From: Maribacter sp. BPC-D8
Lineage (GTDB): Bacteria > Bacteroidota > Bacteroidia > Flavobacteriales > Flavobacteriaceae
Length of the DNA stretch: 64,000 nt
Direction: 5' to 3'
Assembly (NCBI RefSeq): GCF_035207705.1
Contig: NZ_CP128187.1
Coordinates: 1,240,001 to 1,304,000 of the forward strand
Program-made: the position numbers and the translations under genes
The notes under the pieces: generated by a model
Seen by the model: the letters and a program-made list of their open reading frames with translations, nothing else
What the model was told of the DNA's origin: nothing
The model's database searches: none
Part shown: positions 1-8,699 of the stretch, piece after piece
Numbering within the stretch: the stretch's first letter is position 1
Layout of the letters: each line of letters opens with the position of its first letter

Positions 1-3000
1 TTTAGATGCAAGTTTAGGAGCTTCTTCAACACTTTTCTTAAACTTTAAATCTGCTTGTTGAGATTTAAGTAATTTTAGAAACTCATCTTTTAATTGAATG
101 GCGAAACCACTATAAACAAATTCAGAATCTGATTTTAACTCTTCAAATAAATATTCAGCAATATCTGTGCTTAAAAGCGCATCGAATAACTTCGTTTCTT
201 CGGCAAACACCTCAATTTTCTTTTGTAATTCTACTATAATAGAAGCATACTCTTTAGATTCTGGGAAGTATTGTAAAACCTCGCCAGCGGCTTTTAAACC
301 CTGGTCCAATTCATCTTTAACATGCTTATCTAAATCATTCCAGAAAAATTGGGCATAACCACGAATTTCTGGTCGGTATGTAAGCAAATCTAATTCATGG
401 TGCTTATGTACTAAAAGCCTTAGTATTCTTGATGCATCTACATCATGAACACCTTTAATGTAACCTTCAGAATAATCATTTCTACTTTGTTCTTGAACAA
501 CTTTCAAAAGTTCTTCTTCACTTAGCGGAAGCAAATCATCTTCAGTGAAATTTGTAAATATTTTATACGCTAAATATGCAGCACGATATATGTCATCGGT
601 TTCCGATACATATTCTTGATCCCACAAATGTCGATTTTTAACGAACGCTTCATTGTTCAGCTCCTTGTAAAAATCGGTACCTGTCAAATGATAGTTAAGT
701 ACATTGTTATGAAAAACAATTGTTAAGTCTAACTGTTGCTTATTAACTCCGAATTTGTGTTTTCCTAATCGAATTACACTATCACCGTCTTCATAAAGAT
801 CAAGTTTATCTTTTAACTTTCTTAGGGCATCTTCTCTAGCAGTCTTTAATTGGGTTTCAATTTCTTCAGCTTTACCACTATCATCGAGCTCTTGTAACTG
901 AGAAATAATATCACGAAGCTTATTGATCATAAGATCAGATGCAAAGTATCCGTTAATTTCTACCGCAGACTTAAAACTCTGAGCCTTTTTCTGAACACCC
1001 TTTAGAATTCTGCCAGATGCATTAGCTAATGCACTAGTTTTTTTATTTCGTTTTTCAATTAAAGAGTTCTTTCTGGCATCAAAAGCAGCATATACCTCTT
1101 CTCTTTTTTCAATAATAGTTTCAATGAACTCTTCAAAATCGGTGAATTTACCCTCGAGCTCTTCTAATTGAATAGATGTTTTTGTTTGATATTCATCACA
1201 CTTTTCTGGTGTAGATGCCATATCTAAATAATTGATGATACTTTGATCAATCAATTTTAACTGAGCGGCAAACTCTGCTTTTGCTTCAGATATACCAAGA
1301 GAATTTCTCTTATTTTTTAAAGCAGCTTTAAGCTCATTTATAGTAGAGAAAATCAATGAAATATCATCGATTATTTTTGTTGAATGCGCAGTGTCTTCAA
1401 TTTCTAAATTAGAAACAATATCGATCAACATTTCAAGATCGGCGCTGATCTCATTAATTTCTTCTTCTTTCTCTTTTGCTTCAATTACCTTTTCAACTTT
1501 GGCAATAAATTCCTTTTTATCTTTTAAAGCATCATGATACGGTTGTAGCGCATTCGGATTTAAAAGAAATTGAACACATCGTTCAGATATTTTCTTGGTC
1601 TGCTCCCCTATTTGTTCTTCTAGAACCTCTATATATTCTAAATCAATATATCTCACTTCTTTTAGTGAAATAGCTTCGCCTCTTAAAGATCTTAATCTTG
1701 TAAGTAGCGCAACAAATTCATCTATGCTTTTAAAAGAGGTACTCTTAATTTTATTAAATAACTCCTCAGCGTTTTGACGAATTAATTTGGACTGATTTTG
1801 AGCATTCTTTCGAAGTTGTACTACCTTTTCAAATTCATCAATAGCAGCGTTAGATGCTTTGTTGATTTCTTCAATAGGCTCGTTTAATTGATGTGTTTCT
1901 GGTTCAGGTAACCAATAATACGCATCTAATATATCTTTCGAGAACTTAGCAATATCACTATATAGTCCGGCGTAATTATCGTTTTTATTCAATAATGTAA
2001 TTAAGCCATTGACTTCTGCCATAGCTTTTACAATATCTTTATTTCCTATTTTATATAGCAGTGTATCTTCATGCTGCGAAGGCACGTAATCACCTTTTAA
2101 ATAAGGAGTTTGCCAAATTTGAACGACATGATGTTTGGTTTGCTCTTGTTCTGTTTTAAAGTAACAAAGCTCACCATTTTCTAAAATTGTAAAACCGTTA
2201 CAAATAATAGGTGTTTTAATAACCTGACTTATAATGTTATAAGACATAAGGTTATAAAGCCCTTCTGCAGCAGAATAAAATACATACAGAAAATCTTCTC
2301 CGTTGGGGGAAACAATACGTTCTTGAAATTTTACATTGGGAATAGCATTATCAAAAATATGATACTCCCCCGTTTGTAAATAATAACCCGTTGGAAAAAT
2401 GATACCCTGATCATCTGGCAATAAAATACAGGCATTTTTAACCGATTCAATTTTCTGAACCTCTTTCATTTTGTCGTTAAAAACAAAATAGCGAGGAACT
2501 TCTTGAAACGGTTTTATTTCTAGGATTAAAAGATTGCCCAAATCCCCAAAACGATATTGACCATCATCAAGAGTTTGGTCAACGTATTCTACAGGTTCAT
2601 CTAAAATACCTTTACCTTCAGCAGTGTTATCTTCAATTTTGATAGTAAGATCACCACCAATAGTTTCAACAAACACACGGTCTTTTATAGATACATGAGG
2701 ATGCTCGCCGTAACGTTGCATATCTCTTGTAGCCTCTTGCCATTTAAACTCTTGCTGAACAGGAAACTTATATTCATGTTCGCTACGGTTATCAATATAC
2801 TTTAGGGTATTATCAACCAATAGCCATTTAAAAGTTTTAATATCTGTAGAGCTTTCGCTTAACTGAAAAACCATATGTAGATAATTACCAATAATAGCAA
2901 AATTGGAAAATATCGTGTTTCTATAGTACTTGTATAAATTAGTGAAGTCAGATTTAAAAATTTCATCATCTAGTATATCTAGAGTAGAAGCTTTAAAACT

Positions 3001-3324
3001 ATTTTCTTCAAATTTATAAGCGCTAAAAACATCTTTAATAGTTATCTCGGTTCTGAGTCCGAAATGAACATTATACCCGAACAGACACGTATCGCCAAAA
3101 GAAACAATGTCGCGTGCAATACAATTGTTTTCTGTATTGATTCTGGCATTCGCAATAAGTTTTGTTTCTAATGAGCCAAATACGGTTTTTCTATCGTCAT
3201 TTAGTTCGATGAGCTTACTCTGTAAAAATTCCTTCTGCTTCTGCAGTCGGTTTTTAATTACATCGTAAGTACCACCATCTAAAATATGTTCTTCCGTTTT
3301 GTCTGTTCGGGATTCTTCTGCCAT
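1..3324 (-). CDS. DUF3686-type 'DNA repair ATPase', N-terminal 1108 residues (partial)
   Basis: The minus-strand frame is open from an ATG at 3324 to the left edge, giving 1108 residues without a stop. The N-terminus (GTYDVIKNRL near residue 18, then NARINTENNCIARDIVSFGD and LFGYNVHFGL) is the signature of the large bacterial proteins annotated as DNA repair ATPase (DUF3686). In that family an AAA+ ATPase domain follows near residue 1300, which would lie outside this window. The visible part has a beta-rich N-terminal half and a long charged coiled-coil stretch around residues 500-800. It is the last visible gene of the PspA/NfeD/flotillin operon, 61 bp after the flotillin stop. The family is genomically linked to membrane-stress and Ter-type stress genes. 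A repair role is only the traditional name, not something the sequence shows. Confidence 0.8.
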   Translation of the reverse strand, partial: MAEESRTDKTEEHILDGGTYDVIKNRLQKQKEFLQSKLIELNDDRKTVFGSLETKLIANARINTENNCIARDIVSFGDTCLFGYNVHFGLRTEITIKDVFSAYKFEENSFKASTLDILDDEIFKSDFTNLYKYYRNTIFSNFAIIGNYLHMVFQLSESSTDIKTFKWLLVDNTLKYIDNRSEHEYKFPVQQEFKWQEATRDMQRYGEHPHVSIKDRVFVETIGGDLTIKIEDNTAEGKGILDEPVEYVDQTLDDGQYRFGDLGNLLILEIKPFQEVPRYFVFNDKMKEVQKIESVKNACILLPDDQGIIFPTGYYLQTGEYHIFDNAIPNVKFQERIVSPNGEDFLYVFYSAAEGLYNLMSYNIISQVIKTPIICNGFTILENGELCYFKTEQEQTKHHVVQIWQTPYLKGDYVPSQHEDTLLYKIGNKDIVKAMAEVNGLITLLNKNDNYAGLYSDIAKFSKDILDAYYWLPEPETHQLNEPIEEINKASNAAIDEFEKVVQLRKNAQNQSKLIRQNAEELFNKIKSTSFKSIDEFVALLTRLRSLRGEAISLKEVRYIDLEYIEVLEEQIGEQTKKISERCVQFLLNPNALQPYHDALKDKKEFIAKVEKVIEAKEKEEEINEISADLEMLIDIVSNLEIEDTAHSTKIIDDISLIFSTINELKAALKNKRNSLGISEAKAEFAAQLKLIDQSIINYLDMASTPEKCDEYQTKTSIQLEELEGKFTDFEEFIETIIEKREEVYAAFDARKNSLIEKRNKKTSALANASGRILKGVQKKAQSFKSAVEINGYFASDLMINKLRDIISQLQELDDSGKAEEIETQLKTAREDALRKLKDKLDLYEDGDSVIRLGKHKFGVNKQQLDLTIVFHNNVLNYHLTGTDFYKELNNEAFVKNRHLWDQEYVSETDDIYRAAYLAYKIFTNFTEDDLLPLSEEELLKVVQEQSRNDYSEGYIKGVHDVDASRILRLLVHKHHELDLLTYRPEIRGYAQFFWNDLDKHVKDELDQGLKAAGEVLQYFPESKEYASIIVELQKKIEVFAEETKLFDALLSTDIAEYLFEELKSDSEFVYSGFAIQLKDEFLKLLKSQQADLKFKKSVEEAPKLASK

Positions 3325-3385
3325 AAAAGTAACTAGGCTTTAGTATTACATTAATAATTCACTTAAAAACTCTTAGCGCACTCGG

Positions 3386-5452
3386 TTATTTCAGTTTTTT
3401 ATCGCCCATACCTAATCCCTTTGCAAGGTTAAATAGGTTACTAAATAACGTTTGCTCGTCGCTATCGTTAGACTTCGACTTTAAGTCCATCAGTAAATTA
3501 GCTATAGTTACGTTTTTGAGGTCTTCAGATGAAATTCCGTATTTATCAGCGAATTCTTTTACTTTCTCTAATAGATTACCTTTTACGTCATCACTACCTA
3601 AAATAGCATCTTTTACATCTTGTATGTTGGTACTGTTTTCAACCAATCTATCATACCCTTTAGCTCTAGTAATTTGCCCGATAATTTGGTCAAAGAACAT
3701 CGTTTCACCACCAACAATATCAATTTTAGCAGCTTTTAAAGCATCACCAATAACCTGTGCCTGAGCATCTGCTATATCTTTTTGAATATTGATGTGAGCA
3801 AGATCAACTTGTAACTCTTTATCTAAACGTAATTTGAATTCTTCATGCTCTTTCCCAACACCATCTAATTTCTTCATTGCATTAGCTTTCTCTTCAATAC
3901 CAGCGGCATCTGCTATAGCTTTTTCTCTAATAACATCTGCTTCTGCTAATCCGTCTTTACGTTTTGCATCTGCTTTTGCTTCGATACCAACTGCTTCTGC
4001 TTTCGCTTTTTTCTCGATGATGATAGCTTGTACAATTCCTTCACGCTCATAAGCATCAGCTTTCGCATGCATCACCTGCGCTTCAGACATACCAACAATT
4101 GCTTCTTCTTTCGCTTGAGCTTCAGCTAAAATTTTACGAGCATCAGCTTCTTTCGTACTAGCTTCTTTATGTGCTAAAGCTTCAATGTTAATTTCTTCTG
4201 CTTTTTGCTTAGCAGCTTCTTTTTGAGCTTCAGCTGCCTTAATTGTTTTAATTAAGTCTTCTTGTGCATTTGCTTCAGCAACAGTTATTTTTACTTGCTT
4301 ATCTCGGTCAGCAGTCTTGAAAGCTTGAATATCTTTCATGTTTTCTTGCTCTTCCACTACTCCTTTTTCAAGAGTAACACGATCACGAATAACATCTTGA
4401 ATGTTCTTCTTCTCAACTTCAACTACTTTCTCTTTCTCAATTTGTGCAAGCGTAACTACTCTTTCTCTTTCTGTAGCTTCTAAAAGTCTGTCTTTTTCTA
4501 CTCTTTCAGTTTCTACGGCTTCAGTACGTTGCTTATTCTTAAGAGCAACAATAATTTGACGCTCCATGTTTTCTTCGGCAACTTTCACTTTTTCACGAGT
4601 AGCAATACGGGCAGTTTCTGACTTTAATAATTCTTCTTCAGATACTTTTAAAATTTCAGATTCTTCGCGAGATTTTATATTCGCAATTTCTCTTTTTTGC
4701 TGCTCTTCTTTTTCAGCCAATTGCTTGTCAAGCTCTAGAATAGCTTCTCTTGCTTCAACATCTTGCTTACGTATAGTTTTCTCTTCATCACGCTTAATAA
4801 GATTAGACTTCACATTTTGGGCAGCCGTTAAATCGTTAATTTTCTTAATACCTTCTGCATCAAGAATATTATCAGCTTTTAAGTGCGCAACAGCCGTTTG
4901 TTCTAGATAATCAATAGCACAATCTTCTAAAGTATACCCGTTAAGGTCTGTACCGATGATGTCAACGATTTCATCTCTAAACTCTCTACGAGCTTCATAT
5001 AATTGAATGAAATCAAACTTTTTACCAACGGTTTTTAAAGCCTCAGAAAACTTTGCTTCAAATAGTTCTTCTAAGGTTTCTTGACGAGATGCTCGTTGAA
5101 CGCCAATAGTTTGTGCTACTTTTTTAATAAAATCTACCTCATTATTTACCCTAACGAAGAATGCCACTTTAATATCGGCACGCATGTTATCCTTACAAAT
5201 TAAACCTTCAGTAGCGAGTCTTTCAATTTGAATTTTCTTTACTGAAATGTCCATTATTTCAACCCTGTGAAATACTGGTACAACATACAGACCTTTGTCC
5301 GTAGCTACTTTAGTTCCTCCAAATCCGGTTCTAACCAAGGCTTGACCTTGATGAACTTTTTTGTAGAACATTGCAATGATTGCAAAATAAACAATGATAA
5401 GGAAGAGGATGACCCCCAAACCTATACCGATAATTGAAAAGATGGATTCCAT
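3386..5452 (-). CDS. Flotillin-family membrane scaffold protein (YqiK type)
   Basis: This 688-residue protein has one N-terminal membrane segment (about residues 5-30), an SPFH/band-7 domain (about 30-200, including VHQGQALVRTGFGGTKV), then a very long Ala/Glu/Lys-rich coiled coil (about 210-570) and a short C-terminal tail. That matches the YqiK-type flotillins, which oligomerise at the cytoplasmic membrane and organise fluid or ordered membrane domains. It lies 14 bp after the NfeD-like gene. The NfeD-like/flotillin pairing (yqiJ-yqiK in E. coli) is a well-known conserved couple, which strengthens both calls. It is probably co-transcribed with pspA upstream and the DUF3686 ATPase downstream. 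Confidence 0.9.
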   Translation of the reverse strand: MESIFSIIGIGLGVILFLIIVYFAIIAMFYKKVHQGQALVRTGFGGTKVATDKGLYVVPVFHRVEIMDISVKKIQIERLATEGLICKDNMRADIKVAFFVRVNNEVDFIKKVAQTIGVQRASRQETLEELFEAKFSEALKTVGKKFDFIQLYEARREFRDEIVDIIGTDLNGYTLEDCAIDYLEQTAVAHLKADNILDAEGIKKINDLTAAQNVKSNLIKRDEEKTIRKQDVEAREAILELDKQLAEKEEQQKREIANIKSREESEILKVSEEELLKSETARIATREKVKVAEENMERQIIVALKNKQRTEAVETERVEKDRLLEATERERVVTLAQIEKEKVVEVEKKNIQDVIRDRVTLEKGVVEEQENMKDIQAFKTADRDKQVKITVAEANAQEDLIKTIKAAEAQKEAAKQKAEEINIEALAHKEASTKEADARKILAEAQAKEEAIVGMSEAQVMHAKADAYEREGIVQAIIIEKKAKAEAVGIEAKADAKRKDGLAEADVIREKAIADAAGIEEKANAMKKLDGVGKEHEEFKLRLDKELQVDLAHINIQKDIADAQAQVIGDALKAAKIDIVGGETMFFDQIIGQITRAKGYDRLVENSTNIQDVKDAILGSDDVKGNLLEKVKEFADKYGISSEDLKNVTIANLLMDLKSKSNDSDEQTLFSNLFNLAKGLGMGDKKLK

Positions 5453-5466
5453 AAATGATTTAAGTT

Positions 5467-6183
5467 TTATTGGTTATAAGATTGTACTAAAAAATATGTG
5501 TGATCCGCGGATCTTTTGATGATTAAAACCGAGCTACCATAAGTTAATGGCTTACGGTCTAAAGATTTTACATAAATAGAATGACTATTACCGTCTGCTT
5601 TTACTTCTGCGTTACCCATTTTGTCTTCAGTAATGTTTGATAACAATGTCGCTTGCCTGCCTAAAAAATCTACAGGTGCATCGCCATCTTTATTCAATTG
5701 CTTGAAGAAGCCTTTAAACGGAGTGGTAAATAACTTATTGACAAACAACGCAGGAAAAAGGGCAGCAATCATAATAATGAATCCTATAAAGTTATCATAG
5801 GTAAACGTCAATGTAGTCATTAGTGTTGTAATCAACCACCAAACAAATATCCAACAGGTGAACGTAAACATGAAAGGTAAGCCTACAAAGTTGAAGTAGA
5901 TTAGAAAAATTTGCCACCATTTTAGTGGTCTACGCCTTTTGCCTATGACATCATCTTGATTGACTTCGGTATTCGAGATATCTTCAAAATCAAGATTACC
6001 ACCTTCTATACCAGAGTCAAGGTCTATATCGGCATCGACATCTATATCGACATCAACATCAATATCTAAATCGAAATCAAGACCACCTATCATTGTTATG
6101 ATCCAATACACCAGAAGGAGTATCAATAACAAGGTTAACGTGATATTTACCTCAGAAAATAATATGTCTATTAATTGATTCAA
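5467..6183 (-). CDS. NfeD/YqiJ-like OB-fold membrane protein with alternating-Asp loop
   Basis: This 238-residue protein has an N-terminal membrane helix (about 12-33), a strikingly acidic stretch in which every second residue from 36 to 56 is Asp, two or three more membrane segments (about 92-155), and a soluble C-terminal domain (about 165-238) with the GRQATLLSNI and KPLTYGSSVLIIKR pattern of NfeD-type OB folds. Such proteins partner flotillins at the membrane, and the flotillin gene follows directly. The acidic loop could bind divalent cations or set topology, but that is inference. The gene starts 4 bp after the pspA stop, so the two are surely one transcript. Confidence 0.8.
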   Translation of the reverse strand: MNQLIDILFSEVNITLTLLLILLLVYWIITMIGGLDFDLDIDVDVDIDVDADIDLDSGIEGGNLDFEDISNTEVNQDDVIGKRRRPLKWWQIFLIYFNFVGLPFMFTFTCWIFVWWLITTLMTTLTFTYDNFIGFIIMIAALFPALFVNKLFTTPFKGFFKQLNKDGDAPVDFLGRQATLLSNITEDKMGNAEVKADGNSHSIYVKSLDRKPLTYGSSVLIIKRSADHTYFLVQSYNQ

Positions 6184-6187
6184 ATTT

Positions 6188-6901
6188 TTATTTTTTGGTT
6201 TTATTAAACCCTAGTTGTTCTTTTAGTTTTTGAAGTTCATCATCTGCAGCGGCTTCAGTAGTATCAGCAGCTTTATCTAATTCTTCATCAATAGATTTAC
6301 TAGAATTTGCTATATCGCCATAAGCTTCAGCCAAGGCTTCTTCTTGAGCAATTTTTTCTTTCATTCTTTCAAGCATTGACACCGTACCAGTACTATCTAA
6401 TTCAGCCATTTGCTTGTTTAAATTTTTGGTCGCATTACTTACCTTAACACGAGCTTTAAGCGTTTTAAGCTCATTTTCCCAATTACCAATGTTGGCTTTT
6501 AAAGCTTCAACATTACCTTGCATCTGGCTAACATTAGTTTCGAATTTATCAGTTTCTGTCTTGGTAGCTTCTAATTGCTTTTCGTTATTTTCTTTTTGAA
6601 CTAAAGCTTCTTTAGCAAGTCTATCTGCTTCGGCAGCATCCATTTCTTTATTGTTAGCCTTCTTTAGAATAATAATGGCTTTGTCTTGGTACTCTTTTGC
6701 TTTGTTCTTGTAAACGTCTTGATCATTCTTAGAACGTATGGCAAGTGCTTTTACTTGTGCAAGCGCTTCTAAACTTTTTTCTAGGTCTATTTTCATATCC
6801 CTAATGCCCTGTTCTGTCATTTTTATAGGATCTTCCATTTTATCAATTGCCGAATTAGTTTCAGCTTCTCCTATTTTAAATAGTCTTTTAAATATATTCA
6901 T
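6188..6901 (-). CDS. PspA/IM30 family membrane-stress protein
   Basis: This 237-residue protein begins MNIFKRLFKIGEAETNSAID and continues with EDPIKMTEQGIRDM, the typical PspA/Vipp1 start: an amphipathic helix followed by a long coiled coil. The remainder is almost wholly charged helix with no hydrophobic segment. PspA-type proteins assemble ESCRT-III-like on damaged inner membranes and limit proton leakage. Its neighbours are a YbjN-like gene 12 bp upstream and NfeD-like and flotillin genes downstream, an arrangement known for non-classical Psp systems. No pspF or pspBC homologue is present. The divergent XRE gene is the nearest candidate regulator. Confidence 0.9.
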   Translation of the reverse strand: MNIFKRLFKIGEAETNSAIDKMEDPIKMTEQGIRDMKIDLEKSLEALAQVKALAIRSKNDQDVYKNKAKEYQDKAIIILKKANNKEMDAAEADRLAKEALVQKENNEKQLEATKTETDKFETNVSQMQGNVEALKANIGNWENELKTLKARVKVSNATKNLNKQMAELDSTGTVSMLERMKEKIAQEEALAEAYGDIANSSKSIDEELDKAADTTEAAADDELQKLKEQLGFNKTKK

Positions 6902-6913
6902 GATTTTTTATTT

Positions 6914-7309
6914 TTAATATTTAGAAAATTCAATTATTTGATCTGAGTATTCACTCATTAATAAGCTTAAAGAATTAAGGCTGGCCTCAAACTCGTTTAG
7001 ATCCATATTCTCGATTTGTAATGTATCTCTGAATATGACCCGGTTTGCTGTTTCATCTAGTACAAAAGCACCATGAATGATATCTCTATTTTTCTGAAGT
7101 AAATTTTTAAAGATTTTTTCGGATTGATTATGAACAGAAAATATAAATTGCTCCATAATCAGTATTGGTGGTGACACCCCTAAAATCAGATTTTTTATCC
7201 CAGAATCTTCTTTCTCTACAACCAAAATACCGTCTGCTCTATTCTCTTTAACGATATTAAAGTTTAATTGAAGAAGGTAATCTCTGGTTATATTAAAATG
7301 GTTTTTCAT
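6914..7309 (-). CDS. YbjN/CesT-like (type III chaperone fold) small protein
   Basis: This 131-residue soluble protein has no signal peptide. The order of segments (a beta-rich N-terminal half with ILVVEKED and PPILIMEQFIFSV, then LLQKNRDIIHGAFVLDE, then VIFRDTLQIENMDLNEFEASLNSL) matches the YbjN / Tir-chaperone-like fold, whose members often sit in operons with PspA homologues. It is the first gene of the operon, so the promoter should lie in 7310-7550, shared with the divergent regulator. It may be a small adaptor of the PspA system. The fold call is moderate and the role is inferred from context. Confidence 0.6.
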   Translation of the reverse strand: MKNHFNITRDYLLQLNFNIVKENRADGILVVEKEDSGIKNLILGVSPPILIMEQFIFSVHNQSEKIFKNLLQKNRDIIHGAFVLDETANRVIFRDTLQIENMDLNEFEASLNSLSLLMSEYSDQIIEFSKY

Positions 7310-7469
7310 ATATGTTGGTTTATGTAGGTGGTTTCTTTAATTCAATAATACAAAATATTACTGATGTGATTTCTTAAATTGAGATTAGGAACGCTAAAAT
7401 GTAAACAACGACGATGAACATAATATTGTGTTTTAAAATCGGTTAATAAAAAATACTAGCTCAAAATAA

Positions 7470-7547
7470 TAGCAATTCGAATAATTATTGCTAATTTTGT
7501 TAGACAAATATAATAATATTTTTATCAATTGCAAATTATATTAGCAA
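7470..7547. promoter_or_regulatory. Repeated TTAGCAA / TTGCTAA motifs between divergent genes
   Basis: A perfect 7-bp inverted repeat, TAGCAAT (7470-7476) and ATTGCTA (7487-7493), lies in the space between the psp-like operon and the XRE gene. A further TTAGCAA occurs at 7541-7547, just before the XRE start codon. They look like operator half-sites, possibly for the regulator itself. The region is very AT-rich, so chance is not excluded. Confidence 0.35.
7492..7499 (+). promoter_or_regulatory. Bacteroidota-type -7 box TAATTTTG
   Basis: TAATTTTG matches the Bacteroidota -7 consensus TAnnTTTG and lies about 50 bp before the XRE start at 7551. No clear TTG -33 element is seen at the usual distance, so this is a candidate only. 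It overlaps the candidate operator, which would fit autoregulation. Confidence 0.35.
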
Positions 7548-7550
7548 AAT

Positions 7551-8306
7551 ATGTCATACTTCGGAAAGAATATTAGAAAAATAAGAAGTTTAAAAAGTCT
7601 CAGCCAACAGGCGTTTGCAGAGCTATTTGAGCTTAAAAGAGGGACCTTAGGAGCATATGAAGAAGGACGAAGTGAACCTAAATTAGAAACACTAATTAAA
7701 ATTGCTAATTATTTTAGCATTCCTATAGATGACCTATTAACAACAGAATTAACCGTAAATAATTTATTAAAGTTTAAAGGGAATTTAACTGTCGAACAAG
7801 ATTTAGGTGAGCAAGAATTTTTTATAAAAGTACCTTGTATTACCACTTTAAATCAGAACGATTATATAAAGTATTATAATAAAGATTCTTACATTCAAGA
7901 TTTACCATTTCTATCGTTACCTATTAATCCCGATAAAAAATTTAGGGCTTATACGGTACAGAATTTAGAAATGAGTAAAAATGAATTGGGCATGTTTCCA
8001 AAAGATATTGCCATAGGCGAATTGATACCGCCATCGGTTTACTCAAAATTGAATAATGGAACACTTGTTTTTGTAATTACGGATAAAAGCATTATTCTAA
8101 GGCGGTTATTTATAACCAATGATACTTATGTTTTACGTGCCGAGCACAAAAATGTAGATGATGTGGAATTGCAATCTAAAGAAATAAAAGAGATGTGGCG
8201 TGTTAGATACGTGTTCTATCACAGATTACCAGAGACCAACTTTAATATAGAAGAGAAACTATTTCAATTAGAAAAAGATTTTGATAGACTTAAAAATGAG
8301 CGGTAA
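7551..8306 (+). CDS. XRE-family regulator with S24-like C-terminal domain
   Basis: This 251-residue protein has an N-terminal HTH_3 domain (residues 5-60; QQAFAELFELKRGTLGAYEEGRSEPKLETL is spread across it) followed by a C-terminal region resembling the LexA/CI peptidase-like domain. I see no clear Ser-Lys dyad, so self-cleavage is doubtful. It ends with a short coiled coil. It is transcribed divergently from the YbjN-PspA-NfeD-flotillin operon across 241 bp, so it is the most likely local regulator of that operon and of itself. The effector is unknown. Confidence 0.8.
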   Translation: MSYFGKNIRKIRSLKSLSQQAFAELFELKRGTLGAYEEGRSEPKLETLIKIANYFSIPIDDLLTTELTVNNLLKFKGNLTVEQDLGEQEFFIKVPCITTLNQNDYIKYYNKDSYIQDLPFLSLPINPDKKFRAYTVQNLEMSKNELGMFPKDIAIGELIPPSVYSKLNNGTLVFVITDKSIILRRLFITNDTYVLRAEHKNVDDVELQSKEIKEMWRVRYVFYHRLPETNFNIEEKLFQLEKDFDRLKNER

Positions 8307-8307
8307 T

Positions 8308-8341
8308 AAAAAAAGCTCTTCATTTCTGAAGAGCTTTTTAT
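8308..8341. terminator. Bidirectional terminator between XRE and cold-shock genes
   Basis: The arms AAGCTCTTCA and TGAAGAGCTT enclose a TTTC loop, with an A-run before and a T-run after. It can end both converging transcripts. Confidence 0.85.
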
Positions 8342-8363
8342 TAAACTTGAAAGTATATATGTC

Positions 8364-8555
8364 TTAGATAACTTTAACGTTCACTGCGTTTAATCCTTTG
8401 TTTCCTTCTTTTAGTTCGAATTCAACTTCATCGCCTTCACGAATTTCATCGATTAAACCTGAAATGTGTACAAAGTGGTCTTTTTCAACTCCTTCTTCAG
8501 TGATAAAACCGAATCCTTTTGTGTCATTGAAAAATTTTACTGTTCCTTTACTCAT
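8364..8555 (-). CDS. Cold-shock protein (CspA family)
   Basis: A single cold-shock domain of 63 residues beginning MSKGTVKFFNDTKGFGFITE, with both RNA-binding motifs (KGFGFI and the HFVHIS version of VFVH) visible. The start at 8555 is preferred over an upstream in-frame ATG because all family members start here; the extra 17 residues have no family resemblance. CspA-type proteins melt RNA secondary structure and act as RNA chaperones. The CSD is close to that of the longer protein at 24578-25036 (both contain HVSGLIDEI). A CATCTTTG box just upstream on the minus strand (8592-8599) is one base from the Bacteroidota -7 consensus. Confidence 0.92.
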   Translation of the reverse strand: MSKGTVKFFNDTKGFGFITEEGVEKDHFVHISGLIDEIREGDEVEFELKEGNKGLNAVNVKVI

Positions 8556-8699
8556 TGTAATGTAATTTAATTTATAATACTTATTAAGTTGCAAAGATGA
8601 CGCCAATTGTTGACATACAGGGTTTAAACTTATTTTAAATCGATATTTTGTGAATATTTTAAGAGTTTTTGCTTGTTTTGAGTATAATTAGGGTAATTC

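Noticed and set aside
3516..4910. Plus-strand ORFs opposite the flotillin gene
   Set aside because: They are antisense shadows of the Ala/Glu/Lys-rich coiled coil.
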